Positions 17,949 to 26,694 of a DNA stretch of 64,000 nt are shown here, in pieces. Location of the stretch: NCBI GenBank assembly GCA_013373205.1, contig JABXIG010000015.1, positions 124,001-188,000 on the forward strand, in the 5' to 3' direction. Origin of the DNA: Methylocystaceae bacterium. GTDB lineage: Bacteria; Pseudomonadota; Alphaproteobacteria; Rhodospirillales; Terasakiellaceae. The notes under the pieces are model-generated. The model saw only the letters and a list, made by a program, of their open reading frames with translations, had not been told where the DNA came from and ran no database searches. The position numbers and the translations under genes were made by a program. Every line of letters starts with the position of its first letter. Within the stretch, counting starts at the first letter, position 1.

Positions 17949-19184
17949 CTAATAAACCTCTTTCCTGATAGGCGTAACAGTCGCGGTATTATTACCAAGA
18001 GAGCAAAAACTTTCCCAATTCTCCATTAATCGCCGTCTCTTTTCCAACAAATCACGGCGTTGATAGGCCGCCTCTGCTTTGTCTTTAATGCTATGGGCGA
18101 GCGCGCTTTCTGCGACTTCACGGGGAACGCTTGTTCTTTCTGCCGCCCAATCCCTAAATGTCGAGCGAAACCCGTGAACGGTAATATCTTTATGCCCCAT
18201 ACGCTTTAACAGGTTCAGACAAGTCATATTCGACATAGTGGGAGCTTTGCCATTACCGGGGAACAAATATTCTGCCCCGCTGATTTGTGGCAAGTCCTTG
18301 ATAACTTCTATCGCACGATCAGACAACGGGACGCGATGTTCTCTATCCATTTTCATACGTTCAGCCGGGATTATCCAGATTTTCTTTTCCAGATCAATTT
18401 CATCCCAACGCGCGCCAATTACTTCATTGGTTCTGGTCGCTGTCAGAATAATGAGTTCCAAAGCCTTTGCACTTAGATCAGATCGCGCCCTTAGTGCCTG
18501 CATGAATTCTCCAATCTGTTCATAAGGCATAGCGTTATGGTGTTTAACTTTCTGAACTTTATCCCTGTTTGGTAGGATTTTATTCAAATGACCACGCCAG
18601 CGCGCGGGGTTTTCCCCTGTCCGATATTCCCGCGCCGTTGCCCAATCCAGAATATTCTCAATGCGTCCACGCACCCGCCTTGCGGTTTCCGGTTTTTTAA
18701 GCCAAATCGGTTCTAACACTTTCAAGACAAGGCCCATGTCTATATCGCCAACGGATAAATCGCCCAAGGTGGGGTAAACGTCCTTTGCGAGAGTGTTTTC
18801 CCATTGCTGACTATGTTTGGCATTTTTCCAGCCCGCCTTATGAACTTCGATATAAGACGTTGCACATTCCCTGAATGTAATAGATTTTACTGCATTGAGT
18901 TTTTGAGCCTGCCTATCAGCCTTGCGCGCCTCAATGGGGTCTATGCCCTCAGAAGTCATAACACGCAATTTTGAAGCTATTTCTCGGGCTTTGGTCAAAG
19001 GAAGATACTGCAAAGAGCCTAAGCCCATTTCCCGCTTTTTTCCGTGAAGTGTAAATCGAAAAACCCAAGACTTGGTCTTCACCTTGCTGACCTGCAAGTA
19101 AAGCCCGCCCCCGTCAGCATAATAGCCCGGCTTATCTAGAGATTTTACTGCGAGTGCAGATAAGCGGTTTAAAGACCTCGACAT
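17949..19184 (-). CDS. Tyrosine recombinase (P4-type integrase)
   Basis: 411 residues. N-terminal DUF4102-type arm-binding domain (YYADGGGLYLQV), SAM-like core-binding domain, then the catalytic domain with Arg in TATRTNEVIGARW, HRVPLS, the H-x2-R of HGFRSTFRDWA and Tyr in AAYQRRD. These are the P4/tRNA-targeting integrase features. The adjacent right att repeat and the tRNA-Ser at the other end support integration at that tRNA. Confidence 0.92.
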   Translation of the reverse strand: MSRSLNRLSALAVKSLDKPGYYADGGGLYLQVSKVKTKSWVFRFTLHGKKREMGLGSLQYLPLTKAREIASKLRVMTSEGIDPIEARKADRQAQKLNAVKSITFRECATSYIEVHKAGWKNAKHSQQWENTLAKDVYPTLGDLSVGDIDMGLVLKVLEPIWLKKPETARRVRGRIENILDWATAREYRTGENPARWRGHLNKILPNRDKVQKVKHHNAMPYEQIGEFMQALRARSDLSAKALELIILTATRTNEVIGARWDEIDLEKKIWIIPAERMKMDREHRVPLSDRAIEVIKDLPQISGAEYLFPGNGKAPTMSNMTCLNLLKRMGHKDITVHGFRSTFRDWAAERTSVPREVAESALAHSIKDKAEAAYQRRDLLEKRRRLMENWESFCSLGNNTATVTPIRKEVY

Positions 19185-19190
19185 AACATA

Positions 19191-19211
19191 TACCCATATT
19201 TCTACCCATAC
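19191..19211 (+). repeat. Putative integrase arm-type site, right
   Basis: Second copy of the paired TACCCATA motif, just upstream of the integrase start, matching 14967-14987 at 19 of 21 positions. Confidence 0.5.
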
Positions 19212-19331
19212 TTAATTCGTGGATTTTAGCAGAAACCAATGGACATAGATAGACAGTAATTAAAAAATATAACAATATTTACAGCATGTTAAAAAATATC
19301 AATGAATATCAATGGATAGATATAAAGAGGA

Positions 19332-19350
19332 CTCCCTGTCCGTCAGAATT
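19332..19350 (+). repeat. attR core
   Basis: CTCCCTGTCCGTCAGAATT repeats the tRNA 3' end with one substitution (T for C). The bases beyond it (TTATGAAAAACCG) begin the displaced host flank. Confidence 0.87.
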
Positions 19351-19356
19351 TATGAA

Positions 19357-19386
19357 AAACCGTACTCTTAAGCGCGGTTTTTTTGT
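19357..19386 (+). terminator. Displaced original terminator of tRNA-Ser
   Basis: AAACCG and CGGTTT arms around an A+T-rich loop with a seven-T run follow attR directly. Before insertion this would have stood just after the tRNA. Confidence 0.6.
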
Positions 19387-19448
19387 ATACATAAATGAGC
19401 GCTTACTGACAAAAATAACACGTAAACTGCCCGCGTGCTTGAGAACCA

Positions 19449-19484
19449 AAAAAAAGCAGGACTTGAAGAAGCCCTGCTTTTTTA
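19449..19484 (-). terminator. Terminator of the dctPQM operon
   Basis: AAAAAAAGCAGG and CCTGCTTTTTT arms around an 11-nt loop, bidirectional T-runs, 17 bp after the dctM stop. Confidence 0.75.
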
Positions 19485-19500
19485 TGAAGTACGGTTATCG

Positions 19501-20901
19501 CTAGGCCAGACTTGGCAACCACAACACAATCCAAGGGAATGCAATCAATAACGCGATCGTCACAGCATCCGCGATAAAGAAAGGTGTGACACCTCTAAAG
19601 ACATCCTGCACGCTTAAATCATCGCGTACACCTGCAACCACAAAGCAGTTCAAGCCAATCGGCGGTGTGATCAGACAGAATTCAGCCATTTTCACAACCA
19701 GAATCCCGAACCAGACAGCGCACATCGGACCAGACATGCCAAAGGCACTATCCGCAGCGGAAACCATTTCACCGCCATTAAGTGCCATCACAGCCGGATA
19801 GACTACAGGCAGGGTCAACAGCAGCATGCCAATGGCATCCATAAACATCCCCAGCACCGCATAGGCCAATAAGATCAGCACAAGGGTCAGCATCGGACTT
19901 TGATCCAATGATGTGATCCAATCGGCAAAGAAACCCGGCAGATCCGCAAAGCCTAAGAAACGTACATAGATCAACACACCCCAGATGATGGTAAAGATCA
20001 TCACCGAAAGCTTGGCTGTTTCTAAAAGCGCATCTTTCATTTCATCCCAGCGCATGCCCTTGTAAAGAGCCATACAAAAGACCACAAACGCCCCCAAGGC
20101 ACCACCTTCTGTCGGTGTCCCCCAGGCATCGCCGCCAAACGGGTTGTAGATAAAGGCGATAATAATGAAGACGACAAAGAAAATCGGCAATGCCGGCGGA
20201 AGCGCCTTAAAACGTTCCTTCCATGTAAAGCCGCTAACAGCAGGACCAAAATTTTTAATGGTCAGAGCCATGCCAATAATCAAGCCACCATAAATCAAGG
20301 CCGAAAACGCACCGGGGATAAAACCAGCCAAAAGCAGTTTACCCACATCCTGTTCAACGATGATGGCGTAAATCACCAAGATCGCCGACGGTGGAATGAG
20401 CGAGGCAAGCGTACCACCCGCGGCCACAACACCTGCAGCAAATTGTTTATTATAGCCGACCTTCAACATCTCGGGGATGGCAATACGAGCAAAGACGGCA
20501 GATGTTGCGATCGAGGCACCAGACACAGCCGCAAAACCAGCTGTGGCAAATACAGTCGATACGGCCAAACCACCCGGCACCCAGGCAATCCATTTTTTTG
20601 CCGCATCAAACAGGGCTTTTGTCAGACCTGCGTAATAAGCGAGATACCCGATCAAAATAAAGGTCGGGATCAAAGAAAGCGCCTGACTGGCAACTTTGGA
20701 ATGGGGTACCTGTCCTGCAATTTTGGCAGAAACGGTCAAGGCCCACATAAAGGCTTCGGGGTCATATCCCTTTTTCGCCCAGAAAATCCAGATCAGGCCA
20801 ATCATCCCGGCAAGACCCGCGGCAAAAGCCACGCGCATCCCAAAGATGACAAATACGAGCATCCCGGCAGAGACGATCAATCCAATATCAATAGGTTCCA
20901 T
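19501..20901 (-). CDS. dctM: TRAP dicarboxylate transporter large permease
   Basis: 466-residue inner-membrane protein with about twelve helices, the ion-coupled permease of a tripartite ATP-independent periplasmic transporter. The conserved segments GGTLASLIPPS and FMDAIGMLLLTLPVVYP are present. Last gene of dctP-dctQ-dctM; GGAAAAG precedes the ATG. The substrate is presumed to be C4-dicarboxylates or other organic acids because of the dctBD pair upstream. Confidence 0.92.
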   Translation of the reverse strand: MEPIDIGLIVSAGMLVFVIFGMRVAFAAGLAGMIGLIWIFWAKKGYDPEAFMWALTVSAKIAGQVPHSKVASQALSLIPTFILIGYLAYYAGLTKALFDAAKKWIAWVPGGLAVSTVFATAGFAAVSGASIATSAVFARIAIPEMLKVGYNKQFAAGVVAAGGTLASLIPPSAILVIYAIIVEQDVGKLLLAGFIPGAFSALIYGGLIIGMALTIKNFGPAVSGFTWKERFKALPPALPIFFVVFIIIAFIYNPFGGDAWGTPTEGGALGAFVVFCMALYKGMRWDEMKDALLETAKLSVMIFTIIWGVLIYVRFLGFADLPGFFADWITSLDQSPMLTLVLILLAYAVLGMFMDAIGMLLLTLPVVYPAVMALNGGEMVSAADSAFGMSGPMCAVWFGILVVKMAEFCLITPPIGLNCFVVAGVRDDLSVQDVFRGVTPFFIADAVTIALLIAFPWIVLWLPSLA

Positions 20902-20912
20902 TAGACTTTTCC

Positions 20913-21545
20913 TTAATTATCATGACCGCTGAGATGCTCAGCTTCGTGTGCGGCTTGGGCGGCGACATCTTCAATTAACGGAACGGCGACCGGTTCGTCG
21001 GTTCCGGAAATCAGGGCTGCAATATAGCCCCAGATTTGCACAACAAGCTGAAGACACAGGACGGAAAATGCGACCGGTGCCAAAAGCTTAGCCGGCCATA
21101 ATGGAATACCAATATCCATTGAACTATCACGGCTCCATAACGGTGAGCCAAAATCAAAGCTGCGTTCAAAATGCGCCCAGCTTCCCCACACGATTAACAC
21201 CATGACAGCAAGAATGGCGAGTGTGGTAATCAATTCAACCGCATAAAGCACACGGCCACTTAATTTGCCCACCACCATGTCCATGCGAATATGACCGCCG
21301 TTTCGCTGGGTATAAGAGACCCCCATAAAAGCAATCAGGGGCATAGCCTGTTCAATCCAGTCAATATAACCGGACAAAGGCTGGTCAAATATATTGCGCC
21401 CGCCCACAGAAAGGACGGCCAAAATCATAAGGGAAAAAACAGCCAACCCACTGATCAAGGCGAGGAATTCGCCCAGTGAGTTTAAGGCTTGGTCGACACG
21501 ACTAAGTAGACTGTCATCGGTAAGAACGTTTGCTGATCCTGCCAT
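20913..21545 (-). CDS. dctQ: TRAP transporter small permease
   Basis: 210-residue membrane protein with four helices, including GGRNIFDQPLSGYIDWIEQ, typical of DctQ. AGGAG precedes the ATG. A histidine-rich, charged C-terminal tail extends beyond the fourth helix. It lies between the binding protein and the large permease, as usual. Confidence 0.88.
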   Translation of the reverse strand: MAGSANVLTDDSLLSRVDQALNSLGEFLALISGLAVFSLMILAVLSVGGRNIFDQPLSGYIDWIEQAMPLIAFMGVSYTQRNGGHIRMDMVVGKLSGRVLYAVELITTLAILAVMVLIVWGSWAHFERSFDFGSPLWSRDSSMDIGIPLWPAKLLAPVAFSVLCLQLVVQIWGYIAALISGTDEPVAVPLIEDVAAQAAHEAEHLSGHDN

Positions 21546-21613
21546 TGGGATACTCCTGCTAAAAAGGATGCCTGAGAGGTATCAGACATCCTTTTCATTT
21601 CGACAAAGGCGAT

Positions 21614-22615
21614 TTATTTGATCATGCCTGTAAAGAAATCATAGAGTTCTTGTGCAGGGAGACCTTTCGCTTTGTTTTCTTCGATCCATTTTTGAGCAGC
21701 AGGACCGGCCACAGCTTTTTTCAGACCTGCAATCGCATCATCGCTGTACGTGATGGTTTCGATGCCGCGTGTTTCAAGTTCCGGGCCCCATTTTTTCATG
21801 GTCTTGTTTTCATAGTTGCTGATGTAGTGATCAAGCGCTTCATCAACAGAACCCAACAGAATGTCTTTTTCTTTATCAGACAGGCTGTTCAGGGCATCTG
21901 TGTTCACAACAACCGGGCAGTTAATGGTGCCGGGGTTCAGGTTTTCTGTCCACCATTTTGCATTTTCAATGGTACCAAATGCCATGTGGGCATGTTGGGC
22001 AAAAGCAACACCTTTAATAACACCGCTATCCATGGCTTGACGAACTTCAGTCGCAGACATGGAAGTCGGGATTGCCCCAACGGCTTTCATCGCTTCGCCG
22101 ATACCACCTGTTGCACGAACAGTCATACCTTCAAAACCAGACAGTTCTTTTGGCGCATCGCCTACACCTGCAATGTTATATTGTGGCATGGGTGACGGCA
22201 TCAACAAAGTCGCATTCCAGCGCGCAAGATCTTTTACAACAGCCGGATGCTTATAAAGGGCTTGAGACAATTCGCGTTCTTGAGTCAGAGTGGACACACC
22301 CAGGAACGGCAATTCTGCAACGGTAAGTGACGGGTTCTTGTCGCGGTGGTAACCAGCACAGAATTGTGCCATTTCGAACGCGCCAATAGAAATACCATCC
22401 AAGTTTTCTTTGTTCTTGGACAGACCGCCATAAGAAATATTCAATTTAAATTCGCCGCCGGATTTCTGTTCTACCAGTTCCGCCAATTTTTCAACATGTT
22501 CAGTAAATGCGCGGCGTTTGCCCCACACAGAAACGTTCCAGTCGGTTGCAAGAGCCTCGCCTGCAAATGTTAATGCTAGCGCGGTACACGCAACTTTTCC
22601 GAAAAGTGATTTCAT
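21614..22615 (-). CDS. dctP: TRAP transporter substrate-binding protein
   Basis: 333-residue periplasmic binding protein with a signal peptide cleaved near GEALA-T. DctP family pattern includes the EQKSGGEFK region and GGIGEAMKAVGAIPTSMS with the conserved arginine nearby in MTVRATGG that binds a carboxylate. The ATG at 22615 has AGGGAGT upstream; a longer reading frame upstream has no such site. The ligand cannot be told from sequence. Confidence 0.9.
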   Translation of the reverse strand: MKSLFGKVACTALALTFAGEALATDWNVSVWGKRRAFTEHVEKLAELVEQKSGGEFKLNISYGGLSKNKENLDGISIGAFEMAQFCAGYHRDKNPSLTVAELPFLGVSTLTQERELSQALYKHPAVVKDLARWNATLLMPSPMPQYNIAGVGDAPKELSGFEGMTVRATGGIGEAMKAVGAIPTSMSATEVRQAMDSGVIKGVAFAQHAHMAFGTIENAKWWTENLNPGTINCPVVVNTDALNSLSDKEKDILLGSVDEALDHYISNYENKTMKKWGPELETRGIETITYSDDAIAGLKKAVAGPAAQKWIEENKAKGLPAQELYDFFTGMIK

Positions 22616-22728
22616 AGTAATACTCCCTGATAAAGATAAAACACCTTTGTAGGTGCCTTGGCCCCTAGAATACACATATTATAATTATGACCTATGAAGA
22701 AAACCGCGCGCTTATTTATCTGTTATGT

Positions 22729-22740
22729 GCGGAAATCCGC
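22729..22740. promoter_or_regulatory. Palindrome upstream of dctP, possible DctD site
   Basis: GCGGAAATCCGC is a perfect inverted repeat (GCGGA-AA-TCCGC) about 115 bp before the dctP start, in the dctD-dctP gap. Position fits an upstream activator site, but I cannot find a good sigma-54 promoter between it and the gene. Confidence 0.35.
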
Positions 22741-22744
22741 GTGC

Positions 22745-24091
22745 TCATAAAATGGCATTCTTATCTAAACCTAATTTCACAATTTTATCATTCAAGGTTC
22801 TTCTGCCAATCCCCAGTGTTTTTGCCACCGCTTCCATGCGCCCTTCATGATCTTTAATCGCTTTTGCTATCAGTTCACGTTCAAAGGCAGCCACAGCTTC
22901 GCGCAGGGTATCAGGGACTTCTTGGGGGATATGCTGACTGGGATAAATCGCTTCGGCCACTGTCCCGCGCCCACAGCGTGCCGACAACATTCTACGTTCC
23001 GCCACATGGCGCAATTCGCGCACATTCCCGGGCCATTCATGTCCCATTAAAGCAGACATATCTTCGGTCGTTAAAGCAGGTGTATCGATTTCATAAACAT
23101 GAGCAAATTTTTCAACAAAATGTGAAAACAGCATGATGATATCGTCTTTTCGCTCACGCAATGTCGGCAATGTCAAAACCACTGTGTTCAAGCGATAAAG
23201 CAAATCTGCGCGAAAGGTATTTTGCTGCACGGCTGCACTTAAATCTTCGTTCGACGCAGACAAAATGCGGATATCCACCGGAACCGCCCTATCTGAGCCA
23301 ACGGGCGTATATTCCTGTGTTTCGATCATGCGTAGCAATTTGGCTTGGATTGGTAAGGGGCACGTGCCGATTTCATCCAGAAACAAAGTCCCGCCATCAG
23401 ACTGAGCAAGCATGCCACGTTGCTGGTTAAGTTCCCCAAACATAGTGATCTCGAAATGTTCTGGCGGAATGGTGGCACAATTGATCGCCTGAAACGGACC
23501 GTTCGCACGTGGGCTCAGATCATGTAACGCGTGGGCGACCAGTTCTTTACCTGTGCCCGTTTCTCCTAAAATCATGACGGGCACATTGATTTCCGTCAGG
23601 TTCAATATCTCTTCGCGCAGATTTTGAATTTGATCGCTTTGACCGATCAATACCCGGTCCAGACCGGACAGACGGGCAAGTCGGGCTTTAAGTCGTTGGG
23701 TATCGGCGCTCATGCAATGTTGATCCGCAGCATGCTTTAACACCATTAACAAACGGCGCGGTTCAAACGGCTTTTCAATAAAACCATAGGCCCCTTTCTG
23801 AATGGCTTCCACCGCCATAGGGATATCGCCATGTGCCGTTATCAGCACGACGGGCGGGGAGGAAGGCTGCGTCACCTGATCCAACAATTCCATCCCATTC
23901 ATACCGGGCATACGCACATCACTCAGGATCACATGAGGCTGCAACATATCAATTTGTTCAAGAGCGGTTTCTGCGCGTGAAAACACATCTACATGCCAGT
24001 CGGCCGCTTGCAACAAATGCGTCAGAGACTCGCGCATTTCACGGTCATCATCGATCACAATAATCTTATGTCTAATGGACGTATCAGGCAT
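22745..24091 (-). CDS. dctD: DctD-like NtrC-family response regulator lacking GAFTGA
   Basis: 448 residues: receiver with DDD acidic pocket and phospho-acceptor in LSDVRMPG (about residues 10-122), AAA+ domain with Walker A GETGTGKE and Walker B GTLFLDEIG, and a C-terminal Fis-type HTH (TLGIGRRTLNDKI). The sigma-54-contacting GAFTGA loop is absent: the stretch between MFGE and GGTLFLDE is about seven residues shorter and reads LNQQRGML. It may therefore regulate without sigma-54 remodelling. The ATG overlaps dctB by 8 bp. Confidence 0.85.
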   Translation of the reverse strand: MPDTSIRHKIIVIDDDREMRESLTHLLQAADWHVDVFSRAETALEQIDMLQPHVILSDVRMPGMNGMELLDQVTQPSSPPVVLITAHGDIPMAVEAIQKGAYGFIEKPFEPRRLLMVLKHAADQHCMSADTQRLKARLARLSGLDRVLIGQSDQIQNLREEILNLTEINVPVMILGETGTGKELVAHALHDLSPRANGPFQAINCATIPPEHFEITMFGELNQQRGMLAQSDGGTLFLDEIGTCPLPIQAKLLRMIETQEYTPVGSDRAVPVDIRILSASNEDLSAAVQQNTFRADLLYRLNTVVLTLPTLRERKDDIIMLFSHFVEKFAHVYEIDTPALTTEDMSALMGHEWPGNVRELRHVAERRMLSARCGRGTVAEAIYPSQHIPQEVPDTLREAVAAFERELIAKAIKDHEGRMEAVAKTLGIGRRTLNDKIVKLGLDKNAIL

Positions 24092-25814
24092 CCTTGACCT
24101 CTTGTTCTAAAGGGACTTCAATGATGAAAGCGGCACCTTTTGGCTGTCTGTTTTCAGCATGAATTGTCCCTCCATGCTCTTTAATAATCTCCGTTGAAAT
24201 AGCAAGACCAAGCCCCATGCCTTCACCTGAGGCGCGGGTGGTATAAAACGGTTCTTCCAGGTCACGAATTGTGGATTGTCCAATACCGGGTCCACAATCG
24301 GAAATCCTCACAACCCCCTGATCTTTTTCTGCCGATATGGTTACCGTCAAAACAGGGACTCCTTCATCCGCCATTGCATCAATTGCATTGCGCATCAGAT
24401 TGGTCAGAACTTGTTCCAGACGCAAACGATTACCGCGAACGATAACAGCTTGATCCGGACAGTGGCATTCATATTGGACATTGGCAGCTTTCAGGTTCAC
24501 CGCCAATAATTCCTCACTGCCCTTTAAAACATCCTGCAGATTGACCGGTTCAAATTCCTTGGAACCCGGGCGAGAAAAAAAGCGCAACTGCTTAGTGATA
24601 TTTTCCATCCGGGTCACCAGAGCGGACATTTGAGTTATAAGGCTGGCTTTTGGGGGGTGTTGCGAAATCTCTGCCGCTGTCAGATAATTTTTCATCGCGG
24701 CAATCGGCTGTCCCAACTCATGAGTCACTGAAACTGAAAGCTGGCCCAATGCAGCCAGTCGACTGGTACGCGACAATTCATCTTGCGTACGTTGAAGGCG
24801 GCGTTCAGCCTGTTTACGATCTTCAATCTCTACAGCCAACAGACGGTTGGCTTCGCGAAGGTCAGCAGAATCAGCTTGCGATTCCCGCAATGCCGCTCCA
24901 ATACTGCGTGTCTTTTTCACCTGCCAAGCGGCAAAAATCAGACTTCCAATCACGATCAGTGTGATAAGCAATGACCAGGCTTGTACCTGGATTGAACGTT
25001 CACTGGCAAAAAAATGCAAGGTCCATTGACGCGCGGGCAGATCTTGTTTCACCATCAAGTATGGCACCTCATTAACCGTTGCCTGATCTTCGCTCGTACG
25101 AGACCAGTTTAATTTCATTAATTGGATTTTATCAAACTGGCGCACCGCTTTAATCTCGTCACGACGTGCTGGTGGAATGTCATATAGCTCTTTATATCTC
25201 CATTGCGGGTTGGACGAGAGCAACACAATGCCATCCGCATTACTTAACAGCACATTTTCCCCGGCTTTCATCCAAGCTTCTTCTAGACGGCGCAGGTTTA
25301 ATTTCATGGCGATCACCCCGGCAATTTCACCGTTCGGTGCATAAACGGGGGCAGAAATAAACAAACCCGGTAAGGACGTCGTCACCCCGATCCCATAAAA
25401 TTCCCCCACTTGACCTTTCATCGCCTCTTTAAAATACGGACGAAAGCTGTAGTTACTATGAAGATAGGAATTCTTCTCATTATAATTGGAGGTGGCAATC
25501 GTCACCCCGTCCGTATTCATCAGATAAATGGCATCCAGTTGAGAACGTCGGGCAAATTCAGCCAATCGTTCATTCAAAGCCTGACGGTCTTTACGTAAGG
25601 TGCCTGCAATCACATGGGCATCTTTTGACAGTACATAGGGGAAATAGGAGACCCGCTCAATTTCACTTTCCAGTGTACTTTTATAAAGCGCAAGTCTCCC
25701 CTTCGCGGCTAAGACTTCTTCGGTTTTATAATAAGAAAAGAATGCCAGATACAACGCCGTGCACGAACCACAAACGATAGAAACTAGGATGAGAAATGTA
25801 CGAGACGGCAGCAC
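24084..25814 (-). CDS. dctB: DctB-type sensor histidine kinase
   Basis: 576 residues: membrane helix (12-28), periplasmic double-Cache-type sensor, second helix near 295, coiled coil, His-kinase domain with phospho-acceptor in SVTHELGQPIAAMKNY, then N box NLMRNAIDAM and G boxes DCGPGIG and GEGMGLGLAI. Matches DctB of the dicarboxylate two-component family. It starts with GTG and its upstream neighbour was gyrB before the transposon arrived; any promoter in that gap is now cut off from gyrB. Confidence 0.9.
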   Translation of the reverse strand: MLPSRTFLILVSIVCGSCTALYLAFFSYYKTEEVLAAKGRLALYKSTLESEIERVSYFPYVLSKDAHVIAGTLRKDRQALNERLAEFARRSQLDAIYLMNTDGVTIATSNYNEKNSYLHSNYSFRPYFKEAMKGQVGEFYGIGVTTSLPGLFISAPVYAPNGEIAGVIAMKLNLRRLEEAWMKAGENVLLSNADGIVLLSSNPQWRYKELYDIPPARRDEIKAVRQFDKIQLMKLNWSRTSEDQATVNEVPYLMVKQDLPARQWTLHFFASERSIQVQAWSLLITLIVIGSLIFAAWQVKKTRSIGAALRESQADSADLREANRLLAVEIEDRKQAERRLQRTQDELSRTSRLAALGQLSVSVTHELGQPIAAMKNYLTAAEISQHPPKASLITQMSALVTRMENITKQLRFFSRPGSKEFEPVNLQDVLKGSEELLAVNLKAANVQYECHCPDQAVIVRGNRLRLEQVLTNLMRNAIDAMADEGVPVLTVTISAEKDQGVVRISDCGPGIGQSTIRDLEEPFYTTRASGEGMGLGLAISTEIIKEHGGTIHAENRQPKGAAFIIEVPLEQEVKDA

Positions 25815-25865
25815 TTTATAAGACCGATGTTAAAACTATAGAAACCAGCACTTCACAACGAAAAA

Positions 25866-25909
25866 CACCCCGATACCATCATATCGGGGCGTTTTCATTT
25901 TATGAGACA
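25866..25909 (-). terminator. Displaced gyrB terminator or relic of an earlier transposon right end
   Basis: Hairpin 25866-25891 (CCCCGATA / TATCGGGG) with T-runs on both strands, followed on the + strand at 25892-25909 by TTTTCATTTTATGAGACA, which matches the transposon TnsB-box consensus at 15 or more of 18 positions. Joining the sequence across the transposon puts this hairpin about 40 nt after the gyrB stop. The same hairpin-plus-box arrangement occurs in the current right end. Confidence 0.65.
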
Positions 25910-25916
25910 TGCAAAC

Positions 25917-25921
25917 CAAAG
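25917..25921. repeat. Target-site duplication CAAAG, left copy
   Basis: The five bases before the TGTCA terminus are CAAAG and recur exactly after the right terminus at 48475-48479. Confidence 0.9.
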
Positions 25922-26038
25922 TGTCAAATGAAACATAAAATGCGAATTCATTTTCTCAAAGGCAGAGGATTTCTGCAATTCTACGACATATAAATTGCGA
26001 ATGAAATGACACATTACATGAGAAATATTCCTATGCTA
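25922..26038 (+). repeat. Transposon left end with three TnsB-type boxes
   Basis: Terminus TGTCAAATGAAACATAAAAT, with boxes at 25929, 25984 and 26007. About 100 of 115 positions match an inverted copy inside the transposon at 41420-41536. Confidence 0.88.
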
Positions 26039-26070
26039 GGTCCCAACACCGAGTAAAGCTTATAAATCAT

Positions 26071-26661
26071 TCATTTTTTCGGTTCAATTTCCCTGATAAA
26101 GAGTTCGAGATTAACAACATCCACTCCCTTATATTGTAAACTAGCCCTCATTGGATTGTTTTTATCAAGTGGAAGTTCATCATAATTAAAAGTGAAGGGT
26201 TTATTCTTCTCTACAGAGAAACCGTAGCTTCTTGCCCAATCCTTGTTCATCACAAAATAAGCATCGTGTATTTCAGGCTCTCTTTCATACCCCTCAATAA
26301 CAAAATCGTAAAAACCTCGCTGCCTATTTTTCATCATCATAGACCGGAAATACAAACGATTTTTATAACTGCAAATGCGTTTCTCTGCTTTACGAAGATC
26401 GCATGTGAATTTTGCGTTAAGTATGTCCACATTATCCTTGGCAATCTGACTGTCCGAAACTGCAGTAGCCTTCATTGTCACTTCAAATACGTCTGTACCC
26501 GTTCCTCCCGATATAGACCCAATAATCTTCTTACTGCTTTGCAATAGTTCATCAATGAAACCTGCATATGCTTGATTTGATGACAATACTAAGACCGTGA
26601 ATAGTATAAATTTAATTGCTGAGTTTGCTTTACAGCGTTTACCTTTTGTCGACGAGACCAT
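26071..26661 (-). CDS. Exported hypothetical protein, first cargo gene
   Basis: 196 residues with a basic N-terminus, hydrophobic helix and signal cleavage near QAYA-GF; GGAGGG sits 6 nt before the ATG. The mature protein (about 160 residues) has two cysteines (TCDLRK, RICSYK) that may pair in the periplasm. No family recognised. It is A+T-rich like the rest of the cargo and has no partner gene close by; its role could be related to the envelope module at 36-41 kb, but nothing links them directly. Confidence 0.6.
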   Translation of the reverse strand: MVSSTKGKRCKANSAIKFILFTVLVLSSNQAYAGFIDELLQSSKKIIGSISGGTGTDVFEVTMKATAVSDSQIAKDNVDILNAKFTCDLRKAEKRICSYKNRLYFRSMMMKNRQRGFYDFVIEGYEREPEIHDAYFVMNKDWARSYGFSVEKNKPFTFNYDELPLDKNNPMRASLQYKGVDVVNLELFIREIEPKK

Positions 26662-26694
26662 TTCTACCCTCCCCCTCTCTCTAGAACCTAACCC

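Larger units (their letters stand above)
14899..19350. mobile_element. 4.45-kb integrative element in tRNA-Ser(GGA)
   Basis: Bounded by 19-bp direct repeats at 14899-14917 (inside the tRNA 3' end) and 19332-19350, differing at one base. All genes point left: tyrosine integrase next to the right end, a 143-aa unknown, an AlpA-like regulator, an HNH endonuclease, a small HTH protein, a putative HUH protein, a DUF5681-type protein and a 61-aa protein. No capsid, portal or conjugation genes are present, so it resembles a phage-satellite-like or minimal integrative element. Confidence 0.88.

Noticed and set aside
14899-19350. Prophage
   Set aside because: No head, tail, terminase large subunit or lysis gene is present; only integration, regulation and DNA-processing genes.
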